Source of the DNA: Rhinopomastus cyanomelas
Lineage: Eukaryota > Chordata > Aves > Bucerotiformes > Rhinopomastidae
Assembly: GCA_013400115.1 (NCBI GenBank)
Contig: VXBP01001845.1
Location: forward strand, 708,648-772,647
Length of the DNA stretch: 64,000 bases
Direction of reading: 5' to 3'
Under the pieces are notes generated by a model. It was not told where the DNA came from. It worked only from the letters and a program-made list of their open reading frames with translations, and searched no databases. The position numbers and the translations under genes are program-made. Numbering within the stretch: position 1 is the first letter of the stretch; each line of letters begins with the position of its first letter. Of this stretch, positions 12,501 to 23,000 are shown in pieces.

Positions 12501-13697
12501 AGCAGCACAGCCCTGCAAAGCAGTTCACACTATGCAGAAAGTTCTTTGTCCTTTCCAGCTGGGTACCAGGGGACACGATGCATCTGAAAGTGAACTGCAG
12601 TGTCCTGAGAGGCAGATTAGGGACATAAAGCTGCTGGTAACCGTACAAGCTGGATGGTGGTATGCAATAGATCTTGAATAAATCAATAGCCAGGAGAAAC
12701 AAGGTTCAGACAAAGTGCTGGGTTTTCTTCAAGGTACAGAATGCCAGAGACTGGAAAGGACATCCTTTCTGCACAGCATGTCAGAGGCATCCTGCTCGAG
12801 ACAAATGTAAATGTTTCCATACAGTGCTGGGTTTTTGTCACAAAGGAAAGTTACTTCCTAGGTGATTTTCTAAGCTTCTCCCCAAGGCAGGTCAGGTCCC
12901 CCATCACCATACAGACCAGCGAGAGCAGAGGCTTTCCCACGCTCACCCCCCACCCCCAGAAATTCACCAACCCGAGGGTGAGGGAGATGCCCCAGGCTCT
13001 GATTTTCTCCCCTCTGTGCACCAAGAGAGCCAGGGACATTACAGCCCGTCCTCGGGCAGGGCGCCAGTGGCAGCTCGATGGGCAAAGGTCGGCGGGCACG
13101 ATGCCCACGGCACTGCCGCGGGTCCCCCCGGCTGTTTGCTCACCGATAGGGCAGAAGCGGCGACAAAAGCCGGGCTGCTGGAGGGGGGACCCAGCCAACA
13201 AGCCGCCCCCGGCAGCACGGGGCACCCCCGGGGCTGAGCTCCCCCTCCCCGCCAGCCGCCGCTACCGGCACTCGGGCTGCAGTGCGGAGCGCGGGGACCC
13301 GCCGGGATGACATCAGCGGGCGAGGGACTGGCACCGGCGAGGGGGAAACCGGGGCTGCTCCGCGGCGACCGCGGCCTCGCATCCCCATTCCTCCACCCTG
13401 CCCCGGAGCATCCTCGCTGCATCCCGCCGGGGGTCGAGCCGCAACCCCCGCCGTGCCCAGAGACGCAGACCCCCGCCCCGCCGAGCTGAGCTGAGCTGAG
13501 CCGAGCCGAGCCGAGCCGAGCCGAGCCGAGCCGAGCCGAGCCGAGCCGAGCCGTGCGGGACCGTGCGGGCAGGTGCAGCCGCGCCCGACCCCCCGCCTCG
13601 CCCTGCCCTTACCCGGGGCCGCGCAGTCTGCGCACACCGCGTTGCCCGGCCGCTGGAGCAGCTCCAGCAGCGCTTTCCTGCTCCTCTCCTTCGCCAT
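479..13697 (-). CDS. ADAP1: ADAP1 (centaurin-alpha-1), first three coding exons, gene continues left of window
   Basis: ADAP1 is a GTPase-activating protein for Arf GTPases with an N-terminal ArfGAP zinc finger and two PH domains that bind phosphoinositides; it acts at membranes, best known in neurons. Only the start is here: coding exons 13613-13697, 2398-2528 and 479-570 on the minus strand. Joined, they give 102 codons plus two bases, open throughout, covering most of the ArfGAP domain. The zinc finger CX2CX16CX2C is complete across the exon 1/2 junction (CADC and CLNC), followed by CSGIHRNIP with the catalytic arginine. Exon 1 starts MAKERSRKALLELLQRPGNA, very close to mammalian ADAP1. 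Intron phases agree (1, 0, 2). The PH domains must lie at coordinates below 1. ADAP2 is the main alternative, but the MAKER start and the neighbouring COX19 favour ADAP1. Confidence 0.93.
719..1062 (-). mobile_element. CR1 LINE 3' fragment in ADAP1 intron 2
   Basis: On the plus strand it begins with the CR1 3' tail in reverse complement (ATCACAGAACATTAGGGA) and runs through the end of ORF2 to about 1062. It is 5'-truncated, as is usual for CR1, and lies next to a second copy in the same orientation. Confidence 0.9.
1113..1742 (-). mobile_element. CR1 LINE fragment interrupted by about 270 bp of foreign sequence
   Basis: The CR1 3' end occupies 1113-1229 and matching CR1 resumes at about 1500, ending near 1742 in the segment encoding the PYEERLRELGLF motif of the CR1 ORF2 C-terminus. 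The intervening 1230-1499 has no CR1 similarity that I can see, and about 45-50 bp of the element are missing at the junction. Confidence 0.85.
2398..2528 (-). CDS. ADAP1: ADAP1 coding exon 2
   Basis: 131 bp. The acceptor is CTTTCAG and the donor GAG|GTAGGTG. It encodes DPDWASHSLGIFICLNCSG and then the HRNIPQVSKVKSVRLD block, the core of the ArfGAP fold with the second zinc-ligand pair and the arginine finger. The exon joins exon 1 in phase 1 to restore an Asp codon. Confidence 0.95.
3557..3653 (-). mobile_element. Short CR1 3' end in ADAP1 intron 1
   Basis: About 97 bp of CR1 3' terminal sequence. It keeps the ATCATAGAATCATTAGGGA tail and the CCAATCCCCCTGCCACGGCA block, then stops. Confidence 0.85.
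6645..7136 (+). mobile_element. Older CR1-type LINE fragment in ADAP1 intron 1
   Basis: A diverged CR1 subfamily in plus orientation, recognisable from GAGGACAGGCTGAGGAAGCT to the terminal GGTCCTTTCCAACCTCAACC. It has many differences from the better preserved copies and reads as an old insertion. Confidence 0.75.
7239..7316 (+). mobile_element. CR1 3' terminus with ATTCTATG repeats
   Basis: A short CR1 tail. GGTGCCTTCCAACCTGGGAT is followed by degenerate ATTCTATG units, the 8-bp repeats in which CR1 elements end. Confidence 0.75.
7350..7494 (+). mobile_element. CR1 3' fragment
   Basis: Diverged CR1 3' end in plus orientation: GAGGTGTTCAAGGCCAGGTT through GGTCCTTTCCAACACGAGCC and a terminal GATTCTACGA. 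It is close to, but separate from, the fragment ending at 7316. Confidence 0.7.
13483..13552. repeat. GAGCC/GAGCT pentanucleotide microsatellite
   Basis: About fourteen 5-bp units: three GAGCT units and then ten nearly perfect CCGAG units, 13501-13550 being pure. It lies in ADAP1 intron 1, about 60 bases downstream (on the minus strand) of the exon 1 splice donor and inside the CpG island. Confidence 0.95.
13613..13697 (-). CDS. ADAP1: ADAP1 coding exon 1
   Basis: Holds 28 codons plus one base, from the ATG at 13697 to a GGTAAGG donor. It carries the first two zinc ligands (CADC). The exon sits inside a CpG island, as expected for a housekeeping-type promoter. The start is set by the conserved MAKER N-terminus; no in-frame upstream ATG is needed. 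Confidence 0.93.
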
Positions 13698-14099
13698 TGG
13701 GGCAGCCGGGGTGGGTCCGGGGGCTTCGCTCCGCTACGGCCGCCTCATGGCGCGAGGCGTGGGGCGCGCCCGGGCTGCTCCGCGCGGCCCCGCGCAAGGT
13801 GACCGGGCGGGGACGCGCCGGGACGGCTTCTGCTCTGGAGCCTCCTCGCTCCGGGGCTGCTGCTGGAGCTGGAGCCGAGGCTGGAGCCGCCCGCCCGGGC
13901 ACGGCGCCGGTTCCGCCTTCCGCCGGGCCCGGGGGGCTGGCGGCTCCCTGAGCCGCTCGCCCGCGACCTCCAGCGGCTGCTTGTTGCCGGGGTGCCCCGT
14001 TCCCGTGGGGGTCCCCGACTGTCAGGGCATCCCACCCCCACCCTTGTGTCCCCAGCTCCCCCAGTGTTGCCAGCCCCGGGGTGTCCCCACCCCAGGAGC

Positions 14100-17000
14100 T
14101 CTCCATCCCCGAGTGGTTTCTTTCCAGGTTTAATTTGGGGTGTCCGTGACGGACCCTGGCGTCGCTGCTTGGTTGAGGGGATGCTCTCACCCACAGGGTG
14201 GGAACTGGCGTAGCAGTGTGAGAGTGGGGGGCTTCACCTTGGGCTTGAGCACCGTGATGGGTTTCTGAGCAGTGCATTTGGGGCACTTCTCCAACTTCAC
14301 CGTCTTTGGGGGTACTTGTGTTTGACTGGTACCTACACTCCTTCACCACTGTCGTCCCAAGCACACATCACCAGCACCTTCCACATCTGCATTTGGCAGG
14401 ACTGTCCTCCAAGCTCCTTGCCACACTTTTCACATCTCTTCATGGTGTAGGGAGAACACACCGCTGGGGCAGGGACACAGCTTCTCAGTGTCATCATGGC
14501 TGTGTTGCTGGAACCAAGTGCTACAGCCACTTGTGCATCTCATGGCACCTATGGACCAAGATTCCTGTCCCAGTTTAACCAGCCAAGGACTAGAGGGAGA
14601 CTCAGGGGAGGTGATGGGAAAACCTTTGGCTGAGGGAGGAGTTCAGAGCTGCTGCTCTGATGCCCACTGAAATCTTCCTCTAGGGTATGGGTCATAGAAT
14701 CATGATTCTATAGGCTCAACAGCATCTGCTGTTACGGCCTGATTGTCTGTACAGCTCTGCTTACAGGAACAGTTTTGGTTTTACAAAGCAAGTCTCCCAT
14801 TCAAATCATCCACCTCTGTCTCCTCCAGCAGAGAGGAGCACCCCTTAGCAAAGCTCACCTCACACCGTCCATGCTCCTCACAAGGTTTAGGGCTCATGAA
14901 GGTTTCTACAAGAGAACAATGCGTGTAACCCCTAGAAAATGTCCACATCCAGAGGTCCATCACGGTCCTACAAAGTGCATGGACATTAGCAGGTTCCAGG
15001 GACCATAGTGTGGGAGGAACTAGTCTAACACCCTGAAACAGGGGCAGAACCATGTCCTGGTACCTTTATGGTGCCCCACCCCTCGCCTGGCATTCCCTAA
15101 ATGACCTTTGCATTTGTGCTGCCAGACAAGTGGCTGTAACCAAGTTGATGTTTGACTGTTTCAAACTGACGTCAGACTGTTCCTTACTGCATCTACGCAG
15201 CATTTACACATCATGCTGAGGTTTGCTGGTTTCACAGACGTAGGCTGGTGATGTCTGGAAACTCATTCCCATGCTAACCAGTGGCATAAATCTCTCACAG
15301 CAGCCTTCTGTGGAGAAGCTGAGCTGCTGCATCCAGACCCTGGACTTCTTCAATCTCTGAATTGCTAATACCAACCTGACCTCTAACACCCACGGAATAA
15401 AAGCAACTCCAGCTTGGTATCATAGCCCTAATCTTCCTTACCCAAATCTACATGCCTACAGAAGCAGAGCTTTACCTAAATCCAGGTTAGAGCGGGTTTT
15501 CATTCGCACTTTGGCTTTTCCAGAATGTGTACTTGCTGAATTCTTCATGCAGTAGCCAGGATGCTGCACATCATGAACTTACCAAGGGCAGGGGCTGGGA
15601 GGAGGGCTGGTTTTAAGGTCTCTGTTTAGCTTTCCATTAAGACTTATTGATTCTCTTAATTTTTTTGTTCTCCTGGTTGCTAGGCAATTCCTCTCTCTTC
15701 TCCATGTGCTGGAAGCCAGGGCTGCAGACAGAAATTTATATCTTGTAATAAAATCAAATATAGCAGAGGCTGCTGTCAATGATGAGAGGGGAGAGTCTTG
15801 TGAAGGATGGGCAGAGCAGGAGAACAGGGCCAGCAAAGGTCAGTCCAGCATCTGAGGGTCCTCAGCATCTAAGTCCCACCACAATTACTCTAGACCTCAC
15901 ACTGGGAAACAAACAGCTGATGTGGATAGAAGGAAAATGAAGAGTAAGGGAAAAAGTTGGAACTAAACGAGCCCAAATTGAAGATAAACTTTTGTTCAGT
16001 GAAAAATGAAAGGCTGGATTCAAGCTCGCACACAAAGGTATCTCCACATGTCTTATCCAAGGTTAAGAGCTTGGGTATTGCTCCACTGTCAGTGAGCACA
16101 GTGTTGAGCTGGGGCGGGCACTGAGGCTCTCCTGATGGACATTGGCTCCGAAGGACTGTGACTCCTGCTGTAGAGCTGCGACAGTGTCGGAGTTTGCCAT
16201 CCTGTATGGGGTAAAGGGCGAAGGTTGCCTGCGCAGGGCTGGCAGAGGCTCCTGGGAGCTGATGGGCTTGTCCAGGTCACACTGTTCCACCCTGCCTGAG
16301 CCCACAGGAGCTGACACCTCATCTGAGCTTTTCCCCACCTTTTCCCTGTGGCTACAACCTGTCAGGGAACACTTCATGAATTTACTGCTGCTTCTTGCAG
16401 AAGTCTCTGGCCAAACTCTCTGGGGACAGGTTGTCACTGTCAGCACATCGCCCCTTTCAGATGCTTTCTGACTCTCCACTGCTAAGTGACTTGTTAAGTC
16501 TGATATAAATTTACACCGATGTGTAGCCAGGTGCTCACATATTTATGCACAAAGAGTGCTTGTTTGTAAACATGCTCCCTCCTAACTCAGTCTGTTCTAA
16601 ATCACAAGGTTGTTGCCTTAGGAACGGACTTTACTAATGTGATCTCCCGAGGTGCAAAGCACGGGGCAGCCTCTGAAAATGCCAGATGCTGAGGTCAGGG
16701 CAAAGGACTCTCAGACGTTCCTGGAAACCTTTTCATCATCTTTGTGGTGATGCTCTGAAAATGCACAAACACAGTGACACCTATTCCTTAACCTTCCATA
16801 CTAGCTCCTTTCATGGCGAGGTTGCCTTGATTTGTTAGGAACGAGGTGCTGAACTCAACCCTTGTGGTGACCCCGGAGCACACTGGCAGCGTAACGTGGG
16901 GAAGCACTACAGAACCCTGTGTGAGCAGCAACCTGAACAGAAACATCAATAATTCATGCCTCTGCAACTGCATTCAAGCAGTTCTCCAGAGTCATAGCTG

Positions 17001-20000
17001 CGCCAGGCTGGGTCCCTCAGGCTTCATCAGCACCACGTGGGAGGCAGCGTTTGCGGCTGGAGGTCTGCGTGGACAAGCCGTAGCACCGGCCACCCACATC
17101 CGTACTAAGGCAGCTTGTTTCTGTTGCACTATGGTTTCCTGTTCATAAGAGAAAGAAAAAAAAAAAGAAACAAAAATTCTAGAGGAGAAATCTTATTTTT
17201 TGGGTTATCCAGTTAAATCAAGAGGGGCTGCAATGGAGAGGGCGGAATGCCACAGAACAGAGAGCTCAGAGTACGGCAATTAAAACTCTTGAACTGAAAA
17301 TCTGATACTGGTGCCAACTTTCTCTGATTTCAAGCAAATTGCTTTACGGGCCCTGTGATATTTCCCTCCTGTAGCACAGGGAAAAGCATGCCCACTACAG
17401 CTGCATGGTTAGGATGCATTAGTTGAGTTGAAGAAGATGATGCAAGAGCAAATGATGCGAGGGTGCAGAAACAGCAGCCTGAAGCCCTATGTCTGCAGAG
17501 CTGTTCTGCACCTGCACCAGTCCTCAAAGAAGAAAAGGGTTTGTGCTGCTCTAAAAGTGCAGAGTAATTTCCAGGCCAGGAGTTCATTACATTTGCATCA
17601 TGGTTAACTCTCTCGCAAAGCCCAGTGTCACCGGTGTGGAAAAGGGGAGCCCTTTACTCCCACCATTTATAACTGTGCAGGTAACATTATGCACAGCAGA
17701 CCAGAGAGCTCCTCTTAAAGGAAAAGGGGAGAATCGGGGCAAGCAGGGGGTGCAGAGCACAACCTGTCTGCTGACTTACATGCTTTTTCTTTTATACTTC
17801 TGCAACTGAGAACTGCTCTCTCATGGCCACATCACAGCAAAAAGGAAAGTAGTCTGAACCACATTTCTGAGCCTGCCCCTCATGTACTCCGGACTTCCTT
17901 TCTGTTTCTGCTCTGGCCAGGCTCGCTGCCATGACGGGCTGCTTTGTGAATCGGTGTTCGGATGCAGGGGCTGCTTAGTCACTCTGATGGGGTGGTTGGG
18001 AGCCAAGAAACACCCTAGAGAGCGAAGGGTGATGGATAGTTTGAGGATGCTGGCTATTTGTACCTCTGCTCTGCAGGTCACAGGGAAATCTCAGCACAAG
18101 AAAGCATGCACTGCAACAATCCTGCTGCTGCTGTTCCAAATCCACGTCATACGACGTAAAACATGACATGGAGGGGGCGGCTGGGGGAAGCGGCAGCCAC
18201 CAGGCACCCGACTGGAGCTATGCTGATTCCTACAGACTAATGACCACTCTTTTGCTCTCAGAGTAGATGAAATTAGACCAATGAAGCCAATAATTCCCCT
18301 ATGCCAGTGTTAGACCACTGCTTTTAGCATTATTCCTGATTTACGCTAATTAAAGTAATTAGGTTTGGGGAAGCTCTGTGTGGAGGAAACCAACATGTGT
18401 GTGAAGAGATTCATACATCAGGGTATCAGCTCCTCCACGAAAAGTCAAAGCGATTATTCACAGTGGGCCATCATCAATCCAGTCTGAGTCAGAGGCAGCA
18501 GTGGGACAGGTTCGACGTGCAAACCGCAGGGCAAGCACTTATCAGGGAAATTGCTTTTGCTCAGTTCTAATAAATTAATCTCTTCCTGGCTTAAATGGCT
18601 CATCCTTCCAGGAACAGCTTGGAAACATTTGAACAGGAGACTGGACAGCATGACGTCCCGCTGCAGGGCAGAGATGGAAGTGGCCCAGACTGGCGGTGTC
18701 TGCTCTAGAAGTCCTGGGAACTGGTGGCTGCTCCTGCAAGGAACCCTGTGCCAAGAGGTGATGAAGATGCTATAGGAAGGACCATCGGACAGACAGGCTG
18801 CAGCCCAGCACATCACTTCTGGCCAAAGGCTCTACAGCAGAGCCAGAGTCCATCAGAAAGAGCACAAACCATTTAAGAAAGGCAGAGACAAAGAAAAGAA
18901 ATGGTGCAGTTATAGGTCCCATATGTTGGTCTCGTACTACAGATCGCTGCCTTCAGCTGCTAGTCCAGCTCAGAGGTCTAAGACCTCACGACTTTCTGTA
19001 ACACTGCTCAGCTGTGATTGGAATAAAGCATTAAATGGAAACAAAGCTGTGGGTTTCCTCTAGATAGAGATTACAAATAATGGCCTAAAGGAAGCTGCCG
19101 AACAGCTGGAGATGGTAACTAACCCTCCCCCAATTAACTTTGTCCATGGAAAGTTGAGAACCAGGTCCTACTCTTCCCCCCAGCTGCCAATGGGATTGCC
19201 TGGATGCCACTGCATGCCTCCTAGAAGCTCCCACAACATCGAGATACAGAGCATGCTGCTCACATATTTGTTTGTTTCACTGCGTTTTGCCAAAGAAAAA
19301 TCAGCAAAGAATTAATTAACAGCAATTATTTCTAGCAACAACAGAGCGGCCCTGCTCCAGAAGCCATGAAAACATCATCATGAGACCCCCGTGGCTGAAA
19401 AGCCTCTATAAACAGGTGCAAAAATAAACACTTTTATTGCAGGCTATAAAAAGCATCCAAGCCAGGTTGGGGAATGGCAGGAGAACTGCCATCTCGATGG
19501 CTGACTTGGAACAGCCACCCAGGTGACTTTTGTGAAGGAGCTTTAATAAGCAACCCAGAGCAGAAGCACCAACCCGAGTCAAGGCACCAGCAGGACCAGG
19601 TTATTTCTGCAGGAGAGGGTTTACTACACCCGTCACTCTGTGTTGTTAGTGCTGCCGGGGTGATTTACTGTCGAAGTCAGTTCAACCAATTAGAGATGTG
19701 ATCTAGAGGACTAGCCAGCTCTGGCTGCAGCGATAAACATCACCCCCCTGCCTATTGCTTGCTAAAATAAGCTGAACTAGAGCCATCAATCCACACATCT
19801 CTCTGCTCAAATGAGTCCTGCTAGCTGGCACCACCACACCTGCAAGTCTCCTGCGGTGCATGTTGAAAAGGTAGATGTTCCAGACACTTTCTCATTTTTC
19901 ACCCACCTGGTTCTTTTCAGCAGCCAGTCCCTTCAACTAGAGCTCTCCTATCAGCAAAGCCCTACAATGACCTGGGTCTGGTTACATCTCTGTGCTGCAG

Positions 20001-23000
20001 ACGCACACACCGAGCATCTCCCTGCACGAGGAGGCCAGATCCCCTGCCAGAGATCTTCACCTCCATGACGTGTCCTGATAGATGACACTGGACAGTCTCT
20101 CCTCTCCAGCAGACTCTGCAGCACAGTTTGGACACGGGGGCACTAAACCAAAACCCACACTCTGCTCAGCAGTACCATCCATGCACTGACTGTTCACATC
20201 TGACCTGTGGCCTTGCCTGCGCTCTCCATACAGGTACCAGTTTGGGACTGGGCTGCATGGACCCCGTACATCTACACCTCTAGACCAGACAGAAATCTGA
20301 ATGCGCAGAGAGCAATTTGAACACAGAGAGGGGGACACTGGCTTGTGCTGCCTTAGCAACCGCTCCAAGCACACACACGCACACGGGGATGTGCCAAACA
20401 GCACAGCCAGAGTGTGTGTGTGGTAACGGCTGGGTCACAGAGATGGGGGGTGGTGAGGACGATGGGTTAAAGACAGCCTGCCAAATCCATGGGTTGCAGC
20501 CAGCACAGCCTAACTCCCACACCCTCACTAAAGAGCAAAAGCCAAGGGAGGCAACCCCAGCGATAAAACAACCAGCCTCATTACACCCCTGGGATTTCCC
20601 ACTTGGTACTTGTTCATGGGGACGTGAAGGCTCATTTATCAGTGGGGGGTTTTCTCCTGCTTGGTTCAGCATCTGAGTTACCAGCAATTTTCTCAGCACT
20701 GATCTGATCTGCAGCTCTCGAGTGGCAGCGGGAATTTTCTTTCTCATTTGGGTCTGCCTGCCCAAAACCCGGCTTACTCAGCGTGGTGAGATCCTTCTGA
20801 CCAGCCACGCCGCCATGGGGCTGTCAGAGCAACCCAGAGGGCAAAGCCCTCAGTAGACTTGCAGCAGGTTGCTCCTCTAAGCAGGTTGTGGCATCACACC
20901 AAACCCTCAGGGCAGTCCTGCAGTCCCAGATTCTGCACTGCTGTCATTCTCCTGCCCAGTCCACTAAGGAATGACTCAGTGCTGCCAAGCCCTGCTGAAA
21001 CCCACAATGTGGCCTGATAACAGAGAAATCTAAACTGAGCAAACAGACCTGGGCCTGGCTGCCTTGCAGAGCACCTCCTCCATGCCACCGCCTGCCCACG
21101 TGCTGTCCTCGATTAGCATCTTCGCAAGCCAGTCAGAACCAGCAGTGTCCTAGCTGAACAGGACTTGCTATCAGGATGAAAACTAGAAATCCTCCAGAAA
21201 TCAGAGCTGTTACCTCCTAGAAGGTTAATTAAAACAGTTGAAGGACTCAGCTGGCCAAAGGGGCTGCAGAAGCATCCCCCAACTGCCTGCTTTTTAAAAC
21301 CACCAAGTCATAAAAGCCCACGTCGTTCTGTGTATGTTTTGATCTCTTTGTGCAGGGGTACATTTCACCATCCCTCCTATCAGAGTTTGCTGTAATTCCT
21401 AAGGACCTGAACAGAAAAGCACCAACAACACTGGATGGTTTAAGGAATTGCTCATTACCAGGCAGCAGGACACACAGCCAAGCATCAGAACCATAAAAAA
21501 CTGTCACTTTATCACCATCAGGCCCAAGAAAAAAAAAAAATGCATCGAGGTCTAGCAAGTCCTCTGCACACCCACCCTGGACTTCTAGGTGACTTTCTAC
21601 GAAGCTCCTATTTTGAGCAATGATCAATTATGCATTTCAAGCCATATGGCACCTTCATTCCAGAAGGAAGGCGTTTTGTCTTGAAATCTGTAAGCTAGAA
21701 ATTCTGCTGCATCCTGACGGAAATGCAGCACTGCCGGCTATTCACAGAAGCAGGATCGCTAAGAAGGGGGAAGAGAAGAGAACCAGGTTAAGATTAATGA
21801 GACCAACTTTCATTTAAATACCCCGGAAGGCAAAATGGCCCCTTGCCTGTACCCTTCCATTCCTCTTTTAATTAATCTGGGTTAGAGCTTTGATTTTTGT
21901 GGGGAACAACCATGCAATGTACCCAATTTAGCAGAAGGAGCTCTTCCTGAAGGCATCTCCTCCAGGCAGAGAACTAACGGGGGTTGCTGGATATGCTTCC
22001 AGAAGTGACAACACTCTCGCAAACCTGCAGAAGCATCACTCCTTTCCCAGGAACTGCAGATGAGAAGTGTAGAAACACACTGCTCTCCAGTGGAACCAGA
22101 ACACCCAAGGCACTTTTCAGAGCTACAGATGCTTTTTGTATAGCGAGCAGGCTGCTCCTTCATGTGACCCCATATACCCCAGGATGAGTTCCAGCAGCTT
22201 GGTGGAAACAGCCCTGCATCCCAGTGCTGTCCTGCTTGGAGTGAGAAAACAGGGTGAAGTCTGAGAGGTGGTCTAACAGATCTAGCTCCCCACCACTGTT
22301 GGTGCTGATTAAGCTGAAGCCACAAACACGACAGTAAAAGCTGTTTTGATTGCTGCCAGAGAGCGGTTAAGCACCAGCAAAGCCCAGCAACCCTGTAGTC
22401 TCCAAAGGAAACATAATGGGCCACTACTCACCCTAAATGTAATGCCCAGGCACAAGAACTTCTATAGCCTTGAAACAGGCAGGACAAACCAGGGAGAAAG
22501 CTTTGGAAGAGGACCGATGTGAAGTTCAGCTGGCTACACCCATTGCCTGCCCATAACCGCACGACCCCAAACATCCACTTCAGAGGTGCTGGCAGATGCA
22601 GCCCATCTCCTACACCAGGCATTCCACTATCCAGGTGGCAGGTACAGCAACAAGGATCCTGAGTTCCTCAGCAGACACTTGGGCTCATTGTGCTCCTACA
22701 AAGGACTTTGGACCGTGGCCCACTTCCAGCACAAGCACAGGAGGCTCTCACTCTTTGTTCAGGCTTTTCTATGAACGAACGTCTCGCGCTTGGGAAATGT
22801 TTATTAAACCCTTTCTTCCTTGTTCTGCAGGTCACTGCGGTTGTTTGGAGAGCTACACCTAAACCTCAAGGTCTCCCAGGAAGACATAATGACGGTTGGC
22901 TTGCAGCAATGTTCTCTGTAAATAACTGGTGCTCAAGGTTAAGCTCTTTGTGGTTGAATGGATTCTAATCTGAGCAGAGGGAAAATGTGTGAGCAACGTT

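Larger units (their letters stand above)
2529..13612 (-). other. ADAP1: ADAP1 intron 1 (11.1 kb)
   Basis: Bounded by the exon 1 donor and exon 2 acceptor. Apart from the CR1 fragments at 3557-3653 and 6645-7494 and the pentanucleotide array, I see no exon-like segment. Candidate open frames in it are short and lack splice-site support or known motifs. A downstream alternative first exon cannot be excluded by eye. Confidence 0.85.
13040..13960. promoter_or_regulatory. CpG island at the ADAP1 promoter
   Basis: The sequence becomes strongly GC-rich with many CpG dinucleotides from about 13040 to 13960 and surrounds ADAP1 exon 1. This is the expected promoter of the minus-strand gene. The edges are judged by eye. 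No TATA box was recognised. Long open frames here on both strands are a by-product of GC-richness. Confidence 0.8.

Noticed and set aside
13140..13697. Minus-strand open frame of 185 codons starting with the ADAP1 N-terminus
   Set aside because: Only the first 28 codons plus one base are coding. The rest runs through a clear GGTAAGG donor into the pentanucleotide array and GC-rich intron.
13553..14364. Several overlapping open frames on both strands around the ADAP1 CpG island
   Set aside because: They are rich in Gly, Arg, Pro and Ala, have no recognisable domain, and are explained by the scarcity of stop codons in GC-rich DNA.
20369..20424. Short CA and TG runs near 20370 and 20412 as a microsatellite or hairpin
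   Set aside because: Each run is under 20 bp and interrupted, and not above what is expected in vertebrate intergenic DNA.
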